DNA of 64,000 nucleotides from Amycolatopsis decaplanina DSM 44594 (GTDB lineage: Bacteria > Actinomycetota > Actinomycetes > Mycobacteriales > Pseudonocardiaceae), in the NCBI RefSeq assembly GCF_000342005.1, contig NZ_AOHO01000074.1, forward strand, positions 248,001 to 312,000, given 5' to 3'. The notes beneath the pieces were generated by a model. The model was not told the DNA's origin. It made no database searches and saw nothing but the letters and a program-made list of their open reading frames with translations. Below, piece by piece: positions 35,756 to 49,126 of the stretch. How positions within the stretch are numbered: position 1 is the stretch's first letter; the number at the start of each line of letters is the position of its first letter. The translations under genes were made by a program, and so were the position numbers.

Positions 35756-36723
35756 GTGTGAACCCTTCCCTGAACTGATGACGTCAAAGCGGCGACGGTG
35801 CGGCGCACTCCCTCGGGCAGTGAGATCTCCGGGTGCCAGCCGGTGACCGCCCGAAACGGCGTGGAATCGATGGTGATACTCCGGAAGTCCGTCTCGGGCG
35901 CGTGCGACGGAGGCTCCACACAGGACACTTCGACCGGACTCTTCCCCGTGTGCTCGGACATTTCCTTCGCGACGAGCCGGAAGACCTCGCCCAGCTGATC
36001 CCCCCGGCCTGCACCGATCAGCCAGTGCCCGCCCGCCAGGGAATCCGGATGGTCCAGTGCCGCCGTGAACGCCGACGCGACGTCGTCGACGTGAACCAGG
36101 TCGCGTCGCACCGTGCCGTCGCCCCAGATGGTGAGCGGCAGGCCTTCGAGCGCCCGCCGCGCCATGGTGGACACCACACCGCGGTCGTGGTTCGCGCCCT
36201 CGGCCGCGGTCTCGCCGAAGATCGTCGGCAGCCGCAGGCTGATCCCGCGCACCAGGCCGTCGGCGGTGGCCTTCTTGAGGAGTTGTTCCGCTTCGAGTTT
36301 TTGCACGTCGTAAGGAGTCGCCGGGTGGTCCGGTTCGGTCCCGTCGAGCGGTTCCCGGGGTGGCACCCCGACCTGCGAGGTGGACCCGGCGAACACCACC
36401 ACCGGAGGCGGCCCGTCGCCACCGCCGACGATCTCGACGAAGTCCCGGAGGACGCCCACGTTCACGCGTTCGGCGCCCTCGGCGCCACGCCAGCCGCCGT
36501 CACCCAGCAGCAGGTGGACGACCGCGTCCGAGCCCGCGACCGCGCTGGCGAGCGAGGCGCGGTCGGTGAGATCGGCGGCGACGGCGGTGATCTCGGCCCG
36601 GCCGGCCGGGGGCGTGAACCGCCTGCGCGCCACCGCACGCAACCGGATCGGCCGCCGCGCCAGCGCGCGCGCGACGGCCGAGCCGACGAAACCCGACGCG
36701 CCGAGGACGGTGATCGTCTTCAT
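35752..36723 (-). CDS. evaE: EvaE-like dTDP-4-keto-sugar reductase
   Basis: 323 residues from ATG at 36723. Extended SDR with [20 protein letters not shown] as the nucleotide loop, [12 protein letters not shown] in place of the catalytic Ser region, and YxxxK in [15 protein letters not shown]. It performs the final 4-keto reduction. The stereochemistry at C-4 (vancosamine versus 4-epi-vancosamine) depends on this enzyme and cannot be read from sequence by eye. It sits directly after evaA (1 bp gap) and overlaps evaB. Confidence 0.9.
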   Translation of the reverse strand: MKTITVLGASGFVGSAVARALARRPIRLRAVARRRFTPPAGRAEITAVAADLTDRASLASAVAGSDAVVHLLLGDGGWRGAEGAERVNVGVLRDFVEIVGGGDGPPPVVVFAGSTSQVGVPPREPLDGTEPDHPATPYDVQKLEAEQLLKKATADGLVRGISLRLPTIFGETAAEGANHDRGVVSTMARRALEGLPLTIWGDGTVRRDLVHVDDVASAFTAALDHPDSLAGGHWLIGAGRGDQLGEVFRLVAKEMSEHTGKSPVEVSCVEPPSHAPETDFRSITIDSTPFRAVTGWHPEISLPEGVRRTVAALTSSVQGRVHT

Positions 36724-36724
36724 C

Positions 36725-38155
36725 TCAGGCACCGCCCCGTGGCTGCGCCGCCGCGGCGTTGAGGCAGGCGAGAAGCGTACGGGCCTCGACGTTGACGTAG
36801 TGTCCGTGCCGGGTGAGCGCGGTGAGCTGCCCCGGAGTGACCCAGGCATAGCCGGGCGGTGGCTCGACCGTCTCGTCCGCCTCGATGGCGAGATAGCGCG
36901 CCCGGACGCTGAGAAAACGGCCGCCTTCTTCGGAATGGATCGCCTCGTACCGGATCCGCGATCGCGGGGCGCCGAGGACCATGTCGAGGAAGGGCGGCCA
37001 CTTCTCGGCGGGCAGATGCAGATAGTTCTGGGGCGTGCACTGGACGGTCGGCGCCAGCTCGACCGTGTCCAGGAACCCGCCGTCGGCGCGGGCGTGCGCC
37101 AGAACGTGCGGAACGCCGCCGAAGTCACGCATGAGGAACGCGATGAGGCCCATCCCGACGGATTCGATCAACGGCTGGGTCCAGGTGACCTTCTCTCGGT
37201 TGCTCCCTTTCACCGCGACCGCGAGGACCTTGAAGTAGCGGCCGTCCACGTGCTCGATCGCCTCGACGCCCTGCTTCCAGTCGCGCACGTCCTTGAGCGG
37301 GATGCGGGCGGCGCGCACGTCGTGGCGCGAACGCTCGTTCGTGAACCACGACAGGAGCTGGACGTCGGAGAACAGCGCGCCGGGAGCCTTGTCGTGGTAC
37401 GGCAGGCACGAGAGCACGCTCCTGGCGTTCATGTTGATCGTCTCGTCCTCGTGCATCAGCTCCGCGATCTGCCCGAGGGTGAGCCAGCAGAAGTCGTCCC
37501 ACATCCGCACTTCGTCGGTGGTCTCGACGATCATGTTGCGATTGGACTTCTGGAGGAACCACGATCCCTGCTCCGCCTGGAGCACGTCGACGATGACCCG
37601 CTCGGGGTCCGGCGGGGCGAAGTACTCGATCAGCTTGACGTTCGTGCCGCCATGCGCCTTGGTGTAGTTGCTGCGGGTGGCCTGCACGGTCGGCGACAGC
37701 TGGACCATGTTGGGGTTCCCCGGCTCCATCTTGGCCTGCATCAGAAAATGCAGGACGCCGTCGAACTCCTTGCCCAGGATGCCGAGGATGCCGACTTCGG
37801 CCTGTTTGATGACCGGCTGCTGCCACTCGCGGTAGGGGCCGTCCCCGTGCGGGCCGTCGGCCTCGACCACGTGCAGCCCTTCGATGGTGAAGAACCGTCC
37901 GCTCCGGTGCACGATGTTGCCGGTCACGTCCTCGAATCCCCACTCGTCCAGCGCGGCGAAGGGGATGCGTTCGACGTGGAAGACATTGGCCTCACGGCGT
38001 TCGGCGATCCACGCGCGGACGTCGTCGGTCCGCATGTGCGCGCCCTCGGTGGTCGCGGCGGACAAGGCGACGCGGTCCGCGTGATCCTGGCCGTCACGGG
38101 GGCGCACCGCACCCGGCGCGGCGAGGCGCGGCAGTGTCGAAGGACTCCTTGTCAT
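36725..38155 (-). CDS. evaA: EvaA-like NDP-hexose 2,3-dehydratase
   Basis: 476 residues. The family's two internal repeats are visible: residues ~45-250 (REWQQPVIKQAEVGILGILG, FLMQAKMEPGNPNMVQLSPT) and ~270-460 (TWTQPLIESVGMGLIAFLMR, VLAHARADGGFLDTVELAPT). It removes the C-2 hydroxyl of dTDP-4-keto-6-deoxyglucose, the committed step to 2-deoxysugars. The ATG at 38155 is the longest start; ATG at 38038 (MRTDDVRAWIAERREANV) also fits the family. The 350 bp upstream (38156-38505) contain a GTCCAGATCGTCCAAT stretch (about 38246) and an imperfect palindrome, and likely the promoter for evaA onward. Confidence 0.92.
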   Translation of the reverse strand: MTRSPSTLPRLAAPGAVRPRDGQDHADRVALSAATTEGAHMRTDDVRAWIAERREANVFHVERIPFAALDEWGFEDVTGNIVHRSGRFFTIEGLHVVEADGPHGDGPYREWQQPVIKQAEVGILGILGKEFDGVLHFLMQAKMEPGNPNMVQLSPTVQATRSNYTKAHGGTNVKLIEYFAPPDPERVIVDVLQAEQGSWFLQKSNRNMIVETTDEVRMWDDFCWLTLGQIAELMHEDETINMNARSVLSCLPYHDKAPGALFSDVQLLSWFTNERSRHDVRAARIPLKDVRDWKQGVEAIEHVDGRYFKVLAVAVKGSNREKVTWTQPLIESVGMGLIAFLMRDFGGVPHVLAHARADGGFLDTVELAPTVQCTPQNYLHLPAEKWPPFLDMVLGAPRSRIRYEAIHSEEGGRFLSVRARYLAIEADETVEPPPGYAWVTPGQLTALTRHGHYVNVEARTLLACLNAAAAQPRGGA

Positions 38156-38398
38156 GGCCGTCTATCCCCTTTGCGTGCCAACGATGATCTCGCTTCCTAC
38201 GCCCCGCGCCCTGACGGAAAGGTAACTTCGGTCCGGCGGAACGGTCCAGATCGTCCAATCCCTTTCGGGGCAGGGTGTCCCGCGCCGTCAGTTCGCGTCT
38301 TGAGTTCGGTCTCGGGGTGGCCGCAGGGGACTTTCACCGCATGCGACGTGGCGTTGGTCAGACCCATGCTCCGGCCGGTCCTGGACAGAAGCGACGTC

Positions 38399-38445
38399 CT
38401 GAAGGCCACCCTTGAGACATCCAACGTCCCAAAGGCGGCCTTCAG
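38399..38445. repeat. Imperfect palindrome inside the antibiotic cluster
   Basis: Arms 38399-38418 and 38426-38445 match at 17 of 20 positions; the core CTGAAGGCC is exact. It is related in style to the GTGAAGGCCTCC palindrome at 17618. Position between the antiporter stop (38506) and the evaA start (38155), on a common strand, is compatible with a terminator separating two transcripts. Confidence 0.55.
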
Positions 38446-38505
38446 AACACTCCGCCCGCCACGACACGTTCGACCTTCGGCTCGATAAAACCGGCCGACA
38501 GGACA

Positions 38506-39855
38506 CTAGAGCGACTGTTCCTGCTCGTTCTTCGCCGGTTGCGCGGCCCAAGCCCGGTGCTCGGTCTCCCGCACCTCCTCTTCGGCGGTCTGTTCCACCC
38601 TCTTCATCGCGAACCGCAGGATCGGCGGTGTCATCAGCGAAGTGACGATCGCGACGAGGATGATGATCGTGTAGATCTCGACGCTGAGAATGCCCAGCCG
38701 CAGCCCCACCATGGCGACCACGATCTCGATGACACCCCGCGCGTTCAGCCCCGCGCCGAGCGCGAGCCCTTCCCATTTGTTCAAGCCGCTGAGCCGGGCG
38801 CCGGCGTACGCGCCGACGAACTTGCCGATGATGGCCAGCGCGAGCACCACGAGCCCGGTGAGCAGGACCGGCGGATGGATCAGCGCGGTGAGATCCATCC
38901 GCAACCCGGCCGTGGCGAAGAAGATCGGCGCGAAGACCGCCAGGACGACGGTACGCAGCGGTGCCAGTTTGACGGGATCCACCTTGCCCGCGGTGTTGAT
39001 CAGGATGCCGCAGAGGAAGGCGCCGAAGATCGCCTCCAGACCGAGGGCCTGCGTTCCGGCCGAGCCCAGGAGGATCAGGACGACGGCGGCGGAGACGGTG
39101 AGCCCCGGACCGTCGGATCTGGCCGCGGTGCGCATGACGCCCCTCACCAGCGGCCTGCCGATGGTGAGGGCGAAGACGATGACACCGACCAGGTAGCCGA
39201 GCGAGATGAGCACGGCGCCCGCGGACACGGCGGTGACCGCCATCGCGCTGACGATCGACAGCATGAACCAGCCGAAGGCGTCCTCGATCGCACCGGCGGC
39301 CAGCGTGAGCTGCCCGACGTTGCGGTGCAGCAGTTTCATGTCCATCAGCGTCTTGGCGATGACCGGGATGGCGCTGACGCACAGCGCCACGCCGAGGAAC
39401 AGCGCGAAGACGGTGATGTCCGTGCCTTCGGGCATTAACATCTTGGGCAGTGCGTAACCCGCGCCGATGCCCAGTCCCAGGGGGACGATCAGGCCGCCGA
39501 GGCCCACTCCGGCGGCCGCGGCACGCCGCCGCCGTAGCAGGCCCATGTCCATCTGCATACCGGTGAAACCGACCAGCAGGATGACACCGATCTGCCCGAC
39601 GGCGTCGAGAAGGTGGTACTGCTCGGTGACGGCGGGGAAAAGCCAGCCGTGCACCTCCGGTGCCGCCCACGCCAGCAACGACGGGCCGAGGAGCACCCCG
39701 ACCACCAGTTCGCCGACCACGGCGGGCATCCCGAACCGAGCGGCCAGCCGTCCGAAGACGACGGCGAGCAGGAGCAGAGAACCGGCCTGCAGCAAGAAGA
39801 GCAGGAGACTGTGGGCGGCGATCGGGGCAACCGGCGCCGGAAGCGAGAGAAGCAC
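38506..39855 (-). CDS. CPA2-type cation/proton antiporter of glycopeptide clusters
   Basis: 449 residues from GTG at 39855 (GGAGG close upstream). About 12 membrane segments of the Na+/H+ exchanger (CPA2/KefB) family: FLLQAGSLLLLAVVFGRLAA, FGMPAVVGELVVGVLLGPSL, FTGMQMDMGLLRRRR, AAGAIEDAFGWFMLSIVSAM (paired acidic residues of the ion site) and EAIFGAFLCGILINTAG. The C-terminus is short and charged. An antiporter of this kind is conserved in balhimycin- and chloroeremomycin-type clusters (Orf7-like), with no firmly proven role in export. It follows hmo by about 30 bp on the same strand. Confidence 0.88.
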   Translation of the reverse strand: MLLSLPAPVAPIAAHSLLLFLLQAGSLLLLAVVFGRLAARFGMPAVVGELVVGVLLGPSLLAWAAPEVHGWLFPAVTEQYHLLDAVGQIGVILLVGFTGMQMDMGLLRRRRAAAAGVGLGGLIVPLGLGIGAGYALPKMLMPEGTDITVFALFLGVALCVSAIPVIAKTLMDMKLLHRNVGQLTLAAGAIEDAFGWFMLSIVSAMAVTAVSAGAVLISLGYLVGVIVFALTIGRPLVRGVMRTAARSDGPGLTVSAAVVLILLGSAGTQALGLEAIFGAFLCGILINTAGKVDPVKLAPLRTVVLAVFAPIFFATAGLRMDLTALIHPPVLLTGLVVLALAIIGKFVGAYAGARLSGLNKWEGLALGAGLNARGVIEIVVAMVGLRLGILSVEIYTIIILVAIVTSLMTPPILRFAMKRVEQTAEEEVRETEHRAWAAQPAKNEQEQSL

Positions 39856-39886
39856 CTTCCTCCTTCGGGTAAGAACGGGAACGGCG

Positions 39887-42048
<2,162 letters not shown>

Positions 42049-42124
42049 TCACAGGATGGCGCGCATCCCCTTGCGCATCAATGATGTCCGCTTGACACTT
42101 TCGTCCACATAGGACTAGCCGGGG

Positions 42125-43315
42125 TCAGCGGCCGGTGAATCGCACCGGGAGTTCCCGGTACCCCTGGACGACGACGGCGCGCAGCCAGGCCGGTTCGTTC
42201 TCCAGCTCCACTCGCGACACTCGTTCGGCCACCTCCCGCAGTACGACCGCCAGTTCGATCCGCGCGAGCGCGGACCCGAGGCAGTGGTGCATGCCGTGCC
42301 CGAAGGTGATGTGGCGATTGGGTTTCCGTCCCGGCCGGAACGTGTCGGGATCGTCGAACACCGCGGGATCCCGGTTCGCGGCGGGAAGCCACGCGACCAC
42401 CGGCGTGCCGGCTTCGAGGTCGCGGCCGTTGACCGTGACGTCGCCGGTCGTCACCCGCAACACGTGCATCGCGGGCGAGGTCCAGCGCAGCACCTCGTCC
42501 ACGACCGGGTCGACGTCGACGTCCCCGTCCCGCACCTGGGCCAGAAGTCCCGGCACGGTGGCGAAAGCGTGCACCGCGCCGGTGATCGCGTGCCGAGTGG
42601 TCTCGTTGCCGCCGATCAGCACGTTGTCGCAGTTGAGCACCACGTCGTCGATCGAGAGTTCGCCGTCGGACAGCAACGTGCTGACGAGGTCGTCGCCGGG
42701 GTTCGCGCGGCGCGCGCTGATCAGTTCGTCGAAGTAGACGAGGATCTCGGTGTGCGCCTGACGCGGCGTCATCCCGTCGAACAGTTCGTCCTCGCCGCCG
42801 AACGCGTGATTGGTCAGGTCGATGAGCATGTCCTGGTCCTCGGCGGGCACGCCGAGGATCTCGCAGACGACCGCGGCGGGGATGCGCGGGCCGATCTCCG
42901 CGGCGACGTCGCACACCTCGCCGTCGAGCACCCGGTCGAGCACGCCGCGCACCTCGGTCCGCACCCGGTCCGACAGTTTCCGCGCCGCCGCCCGGGAAAG
43001 CAGCGGTCCCACCAGCTTCCGCAGTTTGCGGTGCTGGTCCTGTTCGGACACCACCATCATCTGGCCCCCGGAAGTGTCCGGGTGATCGCGGTCGAAGCCG
43101 ATCATCATCCCGTACTCGGAGGTGAACGGGGCGGACGGGCCGAGCACCGCGGCGCACGCCCGGTGCGAGAACACCGACCAGAAGCCACCGGGCGAACTGC
43201 CCGGCTCGCTCCACACCATCGCGTCTTCCGCCGCGTACTCGCGCCACCGGGCGTGACGGTCAAGGGTCGTGTACAGATCGGGATCGCCGAGGTCGACGGT
43301 TTTCGTCGTCTGCAT
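42125..43315 (-). CDS. oxyD: OxyD, beta-hydroxylating cytochrome P450
   Basis: 396 residues from ATG at 43315. P450 with I-helix CDNVLIGGNETTRHAITG, ExxR in VVDEVLRWTSP and haem-Cys motif FGHGMHHCLGSALARIE. OxyD hydroxylates the beta-carbon of tyrosine while it is bound to the carrier domain of BpsD. It lies 14 bp downstream of bpsD, and Bhp then releases beta-hydroxytyrosine. It is more distant in sequence from the three cross-linking P450s than they are from each other. Confidence 0.93.
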   Translation of the reverse strand: MQTTKTVDLGDPDLYTTLDRHARWREYAAEDAMVWSEPGSSPGGFWSVFSHRACAAVLGPSAPFTSEYGMMIGFDRDHPDTSGGQMMVVSEQDQHRKLRKLVGPLLSRAAARKLSDRVRTEVRGVLDRVLDGEVCDVAAEIGPRIPAAVVCEILGVPAEDQDMLIDLTNHAFGGEDELFDGMTPRQAHTEILVYFDELISARRANPGDDLVSTLLSDGELSIDDVVLNCDNVLIGGNETTRHAITGAVHAFATVPGLLAQVRDGDVDVDPVVDEVLRWTSPAMHVLRVTTGDVTVNGRDLEAGTPVVAWLPAANRDPAVFDDPDTFRPGRKPNRHITFGHGMHHCLGSALARIELAVVLREVAERVSRVELENEPAWLRAVVVQGYRELPVRFTGR

Positions 43316-43329
43316 GAAGGTTCTCCAGG

Positions 43330-45062
<1,733 letters not shown>

Positions 45063-45066
<4 letters not shown>

Positions 45067-45893
45067 GCGGTCTCCCCCAGTGTCTCGCGGGATTCGGTGC
45101 GGAGGAACCGGATCAGCTCCCGGTTCACCGCTTCCGGGTTCTCCAGGTAGCCGAAATGCCCGCACCCGGGAATCGTGCGGTGGGTCGCGCCGGGGATCGC
45201 GCCTGCCAGCTCGCGTCCGGCGGCCGGCGGTGCCACGAGGTCGTGTTCGAACGAGACGACGTGACACGGCACCTTGATCGAGCGGTAGGCCTCGAGACGG
45301 TCGGGCAACGCGCTCAGCAGCAGCTGCTCCCGGACACCCGGCCCCCAGGATCCCGCCGCGGCGAACAGGTCGAGCCAGTCACCGGCGAGGTCGTCGTCGG
45401 CGAGGGTCGCGGGCCCCAGGTTGTGCATGGCCCGGACGGCGGCGAGGAAACCCGGTGGCAGCTCGATGCCTTGCTCGATCAGCTTCGCTTCGCCTTCCGC
45501 GAGCTCCCGCTGGACGAGGCTGCTCTTGCCGCAGGCCGCCATCAGCAGGACCGAGTCCAGCAGTTCCGGACGGGCGAGCGCCAGCTCCTGCGCGACGTAC
45601 GAACCCATCGACGTGCCGATCACGCGGCACGGCACGGCGTCCAGGTAGTCGATCAAGGCCGCCACGTCCGCGACGAGGTCCTCGATGGTGAACCCGTCCG
45701 TGCCCTCGTCGCTCGGCGGGATACCGCGGTTGTCCATGGTGATCACGCGGAATCCGGCGGCGCGGAGCGCGGGAACCTGATGCAGGTCCCAGACGGAGCT
45801 CGGCGCGCCGGTGCCGGTCAGCAACAGGACGGCCGGACCGTTGCCTTGATCGTGGTAAGACAACCGGATCCCGTTCTCGGTTGTCATCAACAT
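45063..45893 (-). CDS. bhp: Bhp, alpha/beta-hydrolase releasing beta-hydroxytyrosine
   Basis: 276 residues from ATG at 45893 (MLMTTENGIRLSYHDQGN). It is an alpha/beta hydrolase with nucleophile motif GTSMGSYVAQ (Ser about 97), oxyanion region LLTGTGAPSSVWDL, an acid in SFEHDLVAPP and His in GCGHFGYLENP. Originally called perhydrolase by similarity, in balhimycin-type pathways it acts as the thioesterase that frees beta-hydroxytyrosine from BpsD. It heads the bhp-bpsD-oxyD unit and diverges from hpgT. Confidence 0.92.
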
Positions 45894-46124
45894 GATGGTC
45901 CTTCCCCGCTCACCGCAAAGCCACGGCGCGCAGCGACATGGCGGCCGTCGAATTACTCGGGCCGCCGGTTTCCGTCTGATGTGGAACGTGCGATCCCCGG
46001 CTACGCGGCGCACTGCGGTGACCGTACCTTCGGAGATCCGTTATCCGGAAGGAATCAGCACTGGACATCGACGAAAATCGGCGGTGAATCGCGTCCACAC
46101 CCCAGCTTGACACTTCGCCACCGG
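45894..46124. promoter_or_regulatory. Divergent promoter region between bhp and hpgT
   Basis: 231 bp with no gene. It must drive hpgT on the plus strand and bhp-bpsD-oxyD on the minus strand. TTGACA occurs in AGCTTGACACTTCGCC (about 46103-46118) facing hpgT but lies close to the start codon. A GTCCA(N17)TTGGAC-type StrR/Bbr site was not found by eye. Confidence 0.5.
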
Positions 46125-47429
46125 ATGGAAATCCTAGCATTTATGGATTCGAACGTTTTGTCCACCCATTTGGACATGGAAACGCTGCACGGATCGCTCA
46201 CCGATCCGGCCATCTCCTCGATGAATCTGCTCAACGAACTGATCGACGAATATCCCGTTGCCATTTCCATGGCGGCAGGACGGCCGTACGAAGAGTTCTT
46301 CGACATCCGGCTCATTCACGATTATCTCGACGCCTACTGCGAGCATCTGCGGCGCGATCGGAAACTGGACGAGGCCGGGGTCACCCGCGCGCTGTTCCAG
46401 TACGGCACCACGAAGGGCATCATCGCCGACATCATCGCCCGCAACCTCGCCGAGGACGAGAACATCGACGCCGCCCCGGAATCCGTGGTCGTCACCGTGG
46501 GCGCCCAGGAGGCCATGTTCCTGGTGCTCCGCACACTGCGGGCGAACGAGCGGGACGTGCTGCTCGCCCCCGCCCCCACCTACGTCGGCCTGACCGGGGC
46601 GGCGCTGCTCACCGACACGCCGGTCTGGCCGGTCCGGTCCGGCGAGAACGGCATCGACCCCGAGGATCTCGTCCTCCAGCTGAAGCGCGCCGACGACCAG
46701 GGCAAGCGGGTGCGGGCCTGCTACGTGACCCCCAACTTCGCCAACCCCACCGGTACCAGCATGGATCTGCCGTCCCGCCACCGGCTCCTCGAAGTCGCCG
46801 CGGCCCACGGGATCCTGCTGCTGGAAGACAACGCGTACGGGCTCTTCGGCGCCGAGCGCCTGCCCACGCTGAAAGCGCTCGACCGGTCGGGGAACGTGGT
46901 CTACATCGGATCCTTCGCCAAGACCGGCATGCCCGGCGCCCGGGTCGGCTACGCGGTGGCGGATCAGCGTGTGGCGGGAGGCGGTCTGTACGCCGACCAG
47001 CTCTCGAAGCTCAAGGGCATGCTCACCGTGAACACCTCGCCCATCGCCCAGGCGGTGATCGCCGGGAAGCTGCTGCTCAACGACTACAGCCTGACCAAGG
47101 CCAACGTCCGGGAAACCGCGATCTACCAGCGGAATCTCCACCTGACACTGAGCGAGCTCGACCGCAGGCTCGGCGAACACCCCGGGGTCCGCTGGAACAC
47201 CCCGACGGGCGGGTTCTTCGTCACCGTCACCGTGCCCTTCATCGTCGACGACGAGCTGCTGGCGGACGCCGCCCGCGACCACGGTGTGCTGTTCACCCCG
47301 ATGCATCACTTCTACGGCGGGAAAGACGGGTTCAACCAGCTCCGGCTGTCCATCAGCCTGCTCACGCCGGAGCTGATCGAAGAAGGCGTGAGCAGGCTCG
47401 CCGCTCTCATCACTTCGCGTCTGCCGTGA
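46125..47429 (+). CDS. hpgT: HpgT, aminotransferase for Hpg and Dpg
   Basis: 434 residues from ATG at 46125 (MEILAFMDSN); ATG at 46143 is an alternative. Fold-type I PLP aminotransferase: GAQEAMFLVLRTL, CYVTPNFANPTGTSMD, LLLEDNAYGLFG, and PLP-Lys in IGSFAKTGMPGARVGYAV. It transaminates 4-hydroxybenzoylformate and 3,5-dihydroxyphenylglyoxylate to the two arylglycines, using tyrosine as donor, which regenerates hydroxyphenylpyruvate for HmaS. It is the only plus-strand gene in the cluster segment. Its 3' end overlaps the N-methyltransferase gene by 20 bp, tail to tail. Confidence 0.93.
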   Translation: MEILAFMDSNVLSTHLDMETLHGSLTDPAISSMNLLNELIDEYPVAISMAAGRPYEEFFDIRLIHDYLDAYCEHLRRDRKLDEAGVTRALFQYGTTKGIIADIIARNLAEDENIDAAPESVVVTVGAQEAMFLVLRTLRANERDVLLAPAPTYVGLTGAALLTDTPVWPVRSGENGIDPEDLVLQLKRADDQGKRVRACYVTPNFANPTGTSMDLPSRHRLLEVAAAHGILLLEDNAYGLFGAERLPTLKALDRSGNVVYIGSFAKTGMPGARVGYAVADQRVAGGGLYADQLSKLKGMLTVNTSPIAQAVIAGKLLLNDYSLTKANVRETAIYQRNLHLTLSELDRRLGEHPGVRWNTPTGGFFVTVTVPFIVDDELLADAARDHGVLFTPMHHFYGGKDGFNQLRLSISLLTPELIEEGVSRLAALITSRLP

Positions 47430-48252
47430 CCTCTCGCGGGATCGCCTCCACCAGCACCATGTCGTCACGACCGGCGCCGGTGGAGGCGAACGGTTCCCGC
47501 GCGACGACGTCGAAGCCGGCCTGCCCGAGTTCCCGCGCGATCCGGTCCACCGTGAAAAGCCTCCGGCGATGCGTGCAGACGACGAAGGGATCCGCGGTCT
47601 CGTCGGCGGGGTAGATGGTGATCTCCTGGAGTTCCTCGGACGGCAGGATCTTCACGTGCAGTACGTGCCGCCTGCCGCTCCGGCCGGACAACTCCTGGCT
47701 GCGCTCCACCGGCTCCGCTTCGACGGGCTTCGTCAATTCCAGGCTGAGCAAAAATTTCCCGCCCGGCCGGAGATGCTCGAGAACCGCCGCGTACAGCCCT
47801 TTCCGGTCGGCCTCGCCGAGTTCGTTGATCGAGCCCGAGCTGATGACCACCGCGCCGAAACGCCTGCCCAGCGCGAAGGCGCTCATGTCCCCCTGAACCA
47901 CCGTGCACCGCTCTCGGAGCTCCGGCGGCGATTCCGCCAGCCGCTTCCGGAACGCGGTGACCACCGTCGCCGACAGCTCCAGTGCGGTCATCTCCCAGCC
48001 GAGCTCCAGGAAAGGGAACGTCAGCCTGCCCATTCCGGCCGCCAGCTCCAGCACGGGCCCGGGATCCTGGGGAACACGAGCCGCGAATTCCCGCGTTTCC
48101 AGGGTGCCGTCGGCGTCCTGGATCAAGTCCCGATAGGTGTCCGAGCCCGCCTCGTCGTAGAAATCGCACAGAACGCCCCGGTCACCCGCCGAGGCCAGCA
48201 CCACGCCGGCGTGCGCGGTCCGCGCCGGGCCGCGTTCCAGTTGATCGGTCAT
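47410..48252 (-). CDS. N-methyltransferase (MtfA/Bmt-like)
   Basis: 280 residues. ATG at 48252 is chosen because GGAGG lies 8 bases upstream and the length equals that known for MtfA; an in-frame Met at 48282 is also open. Class I SAM methyltransferase: VLELAAGMGRLTFPFLEL (motif I), MTALELSATVV, AVVISSGSINELGEADRKGL. In chloroeremomycin and balhimycin pathways the homologue N-methylates the N-terminal leucine of the heptapeptide. It is the last gene of the minus-strand tailoring block. Confidence 0.88.
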   Translation of the reverse strand: MTDQLERGPARTAHAGVVLASAGDRGVLCDFYDEAGSDTYRDLIQDADGTLETREFAARVPQDPGPVLELAAGMGRLTFPFLELGWEMTALELSATVVTAFRKRLAESPPELRERCTVVQGDMSAFALGRRFGAVVISSGSINELGEADRKGLYAAVLEHLRPGGKFLLSLELTKPVEAEPVERSQELSGRSGRRHVLHVKILPSEELQEITIYPADETADPFVVCTHRRRLFTVDRIARELGQAGFDVVAREPFASTGAGRDDMVLVEAIPREVTADAK

Positions 48253-48291
48253 CAGGACAACCTCCAGGTCGACATTCGTCACCAGCCCGAT

Positions 48292-49116
48292 TCAGCCGGT
48301 TTCTTCGCGGAATATGACCGGCCAGGTCGTTTCGCCGTACCCGGACCGTGCCGACTTCTTCCCGGCATGCCCGTCCAACTGCGCGAAAAGATCCTTCTCC
48401 GGCCCGTGGAGCATCCGCATCTGCGTCGGATAAAGCAGCAGTGCCTCGAATTTGCGCGTCCGCGCGTCCTCCTCGACCGAAACGAAATCGGGGGCACCGA
48501 GCCGGAATCCGTCCGGGAGTTCGGCATCCTCCTGCGCGAACAACGCGTGCGGGAGGTCTTCCCACAGCCGCACCGGAATGTCCTTGTCCCGCGCGACGAG
48601 CAGCGTGGCGTCCCGGGTGATCTCGTTGTCGATATGCCCGCTGGCGGCCGCGCAGGTCAGGATCAGCGTCGGGTCGCACTCCTCGACGACCGACACGATT
48701 TCCTCCGTCACCGCGGAGAACAGCTCCGGATCGTCCTGCGGGGACAGGCGTCCGATGGCCAGCTTCTGCCGTCCCGGCACGTTGTCGGCCATCCATCGGC
48801 CGTCCGCCGCCTTGCGATAGATGGCGTCGAGGAACCGGCTGTGCCGGTACTCGGCACCCAGGTGGCCGAGTGCGGCGATGTCTTCGTCACGGCGGCGCAG
48901 CGACGCGTCCTCGTCCGGCGACAGCCCCCAGATCGAGTGCAACCGGTCCGCCGCCGGGGAGAACGGAGGCGTCGCGGTACCGGCGAACACCGTGTGGACG
49001 GTCACCTTCGCGCCGTCCCGTTCCGCCTGGGCGAGTCCCGCCCCGAAGGACAGGACCGCGTCGTCCAGATGAGGGGAGATCGCCAGGATCCGGTCCGCGC
49101 CGAGGTCTTGTGTCAT
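48292..49116 (-). CDS. LmbE/PIG-L-type deacetylase homologue (Cep15/Orf2*-like)
   Basis: 274 residues from ATG at 49116 (GTG at 49125 possible). It is a zinc-dependent N-acetylglucosaminyl deacetylase fold: ISPHLDDAVLSFGAGLAQAE carries the H-x-D-D metal and catalytic motif, and CAAASGHIDNEITRDATL contains the third metal-ligand His. Homologues deacetylate the sugar on teicoplanin-type lipoglycopeptides, whereas the chloroeremomycin homologue Cep15 has been reported as catalytically silent. The present cluster makes a vancosamine-type sugar, so a substrate is not obvious. Motifs look intact, so loss of function is not shown by sequence alone. Confidence 0.85.
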   Translation of the reverse strand: MTQDLGADRILAISPHLDDAVLSFGAGLAQAERDGAKVTVHTVFAGTATPPFSPAADRLHSIWGLSPDEDASLRRRDEDIAALGHLGAEYRHSRFLDAIYRKAADGRWMADNVPGRQKLAIGRLSPQDDPELFSAVTEEIVSVVEECDPTLILTCAAASGHIDNEITRDATLLVARDKDIPVRLWEDLPHALFAQEDAELPDGFRLGAPDFVSVEEDARTRKFEALLLYPTQMRMLHGPEKDLFAQLDGHAGKKSARSGYGETTWPVIFREETG

Positions 49117-49126
49117 GGCGGCCACG

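Noticed and set aside
45894-46124. StrR/Bbr-type binding site GTCCA(N17)TTGGAC
   Set aside because: Searched by eye; only TGGAC and GTCCA in the opposite order were seen (46062, 46094), not the consensus arrangement.
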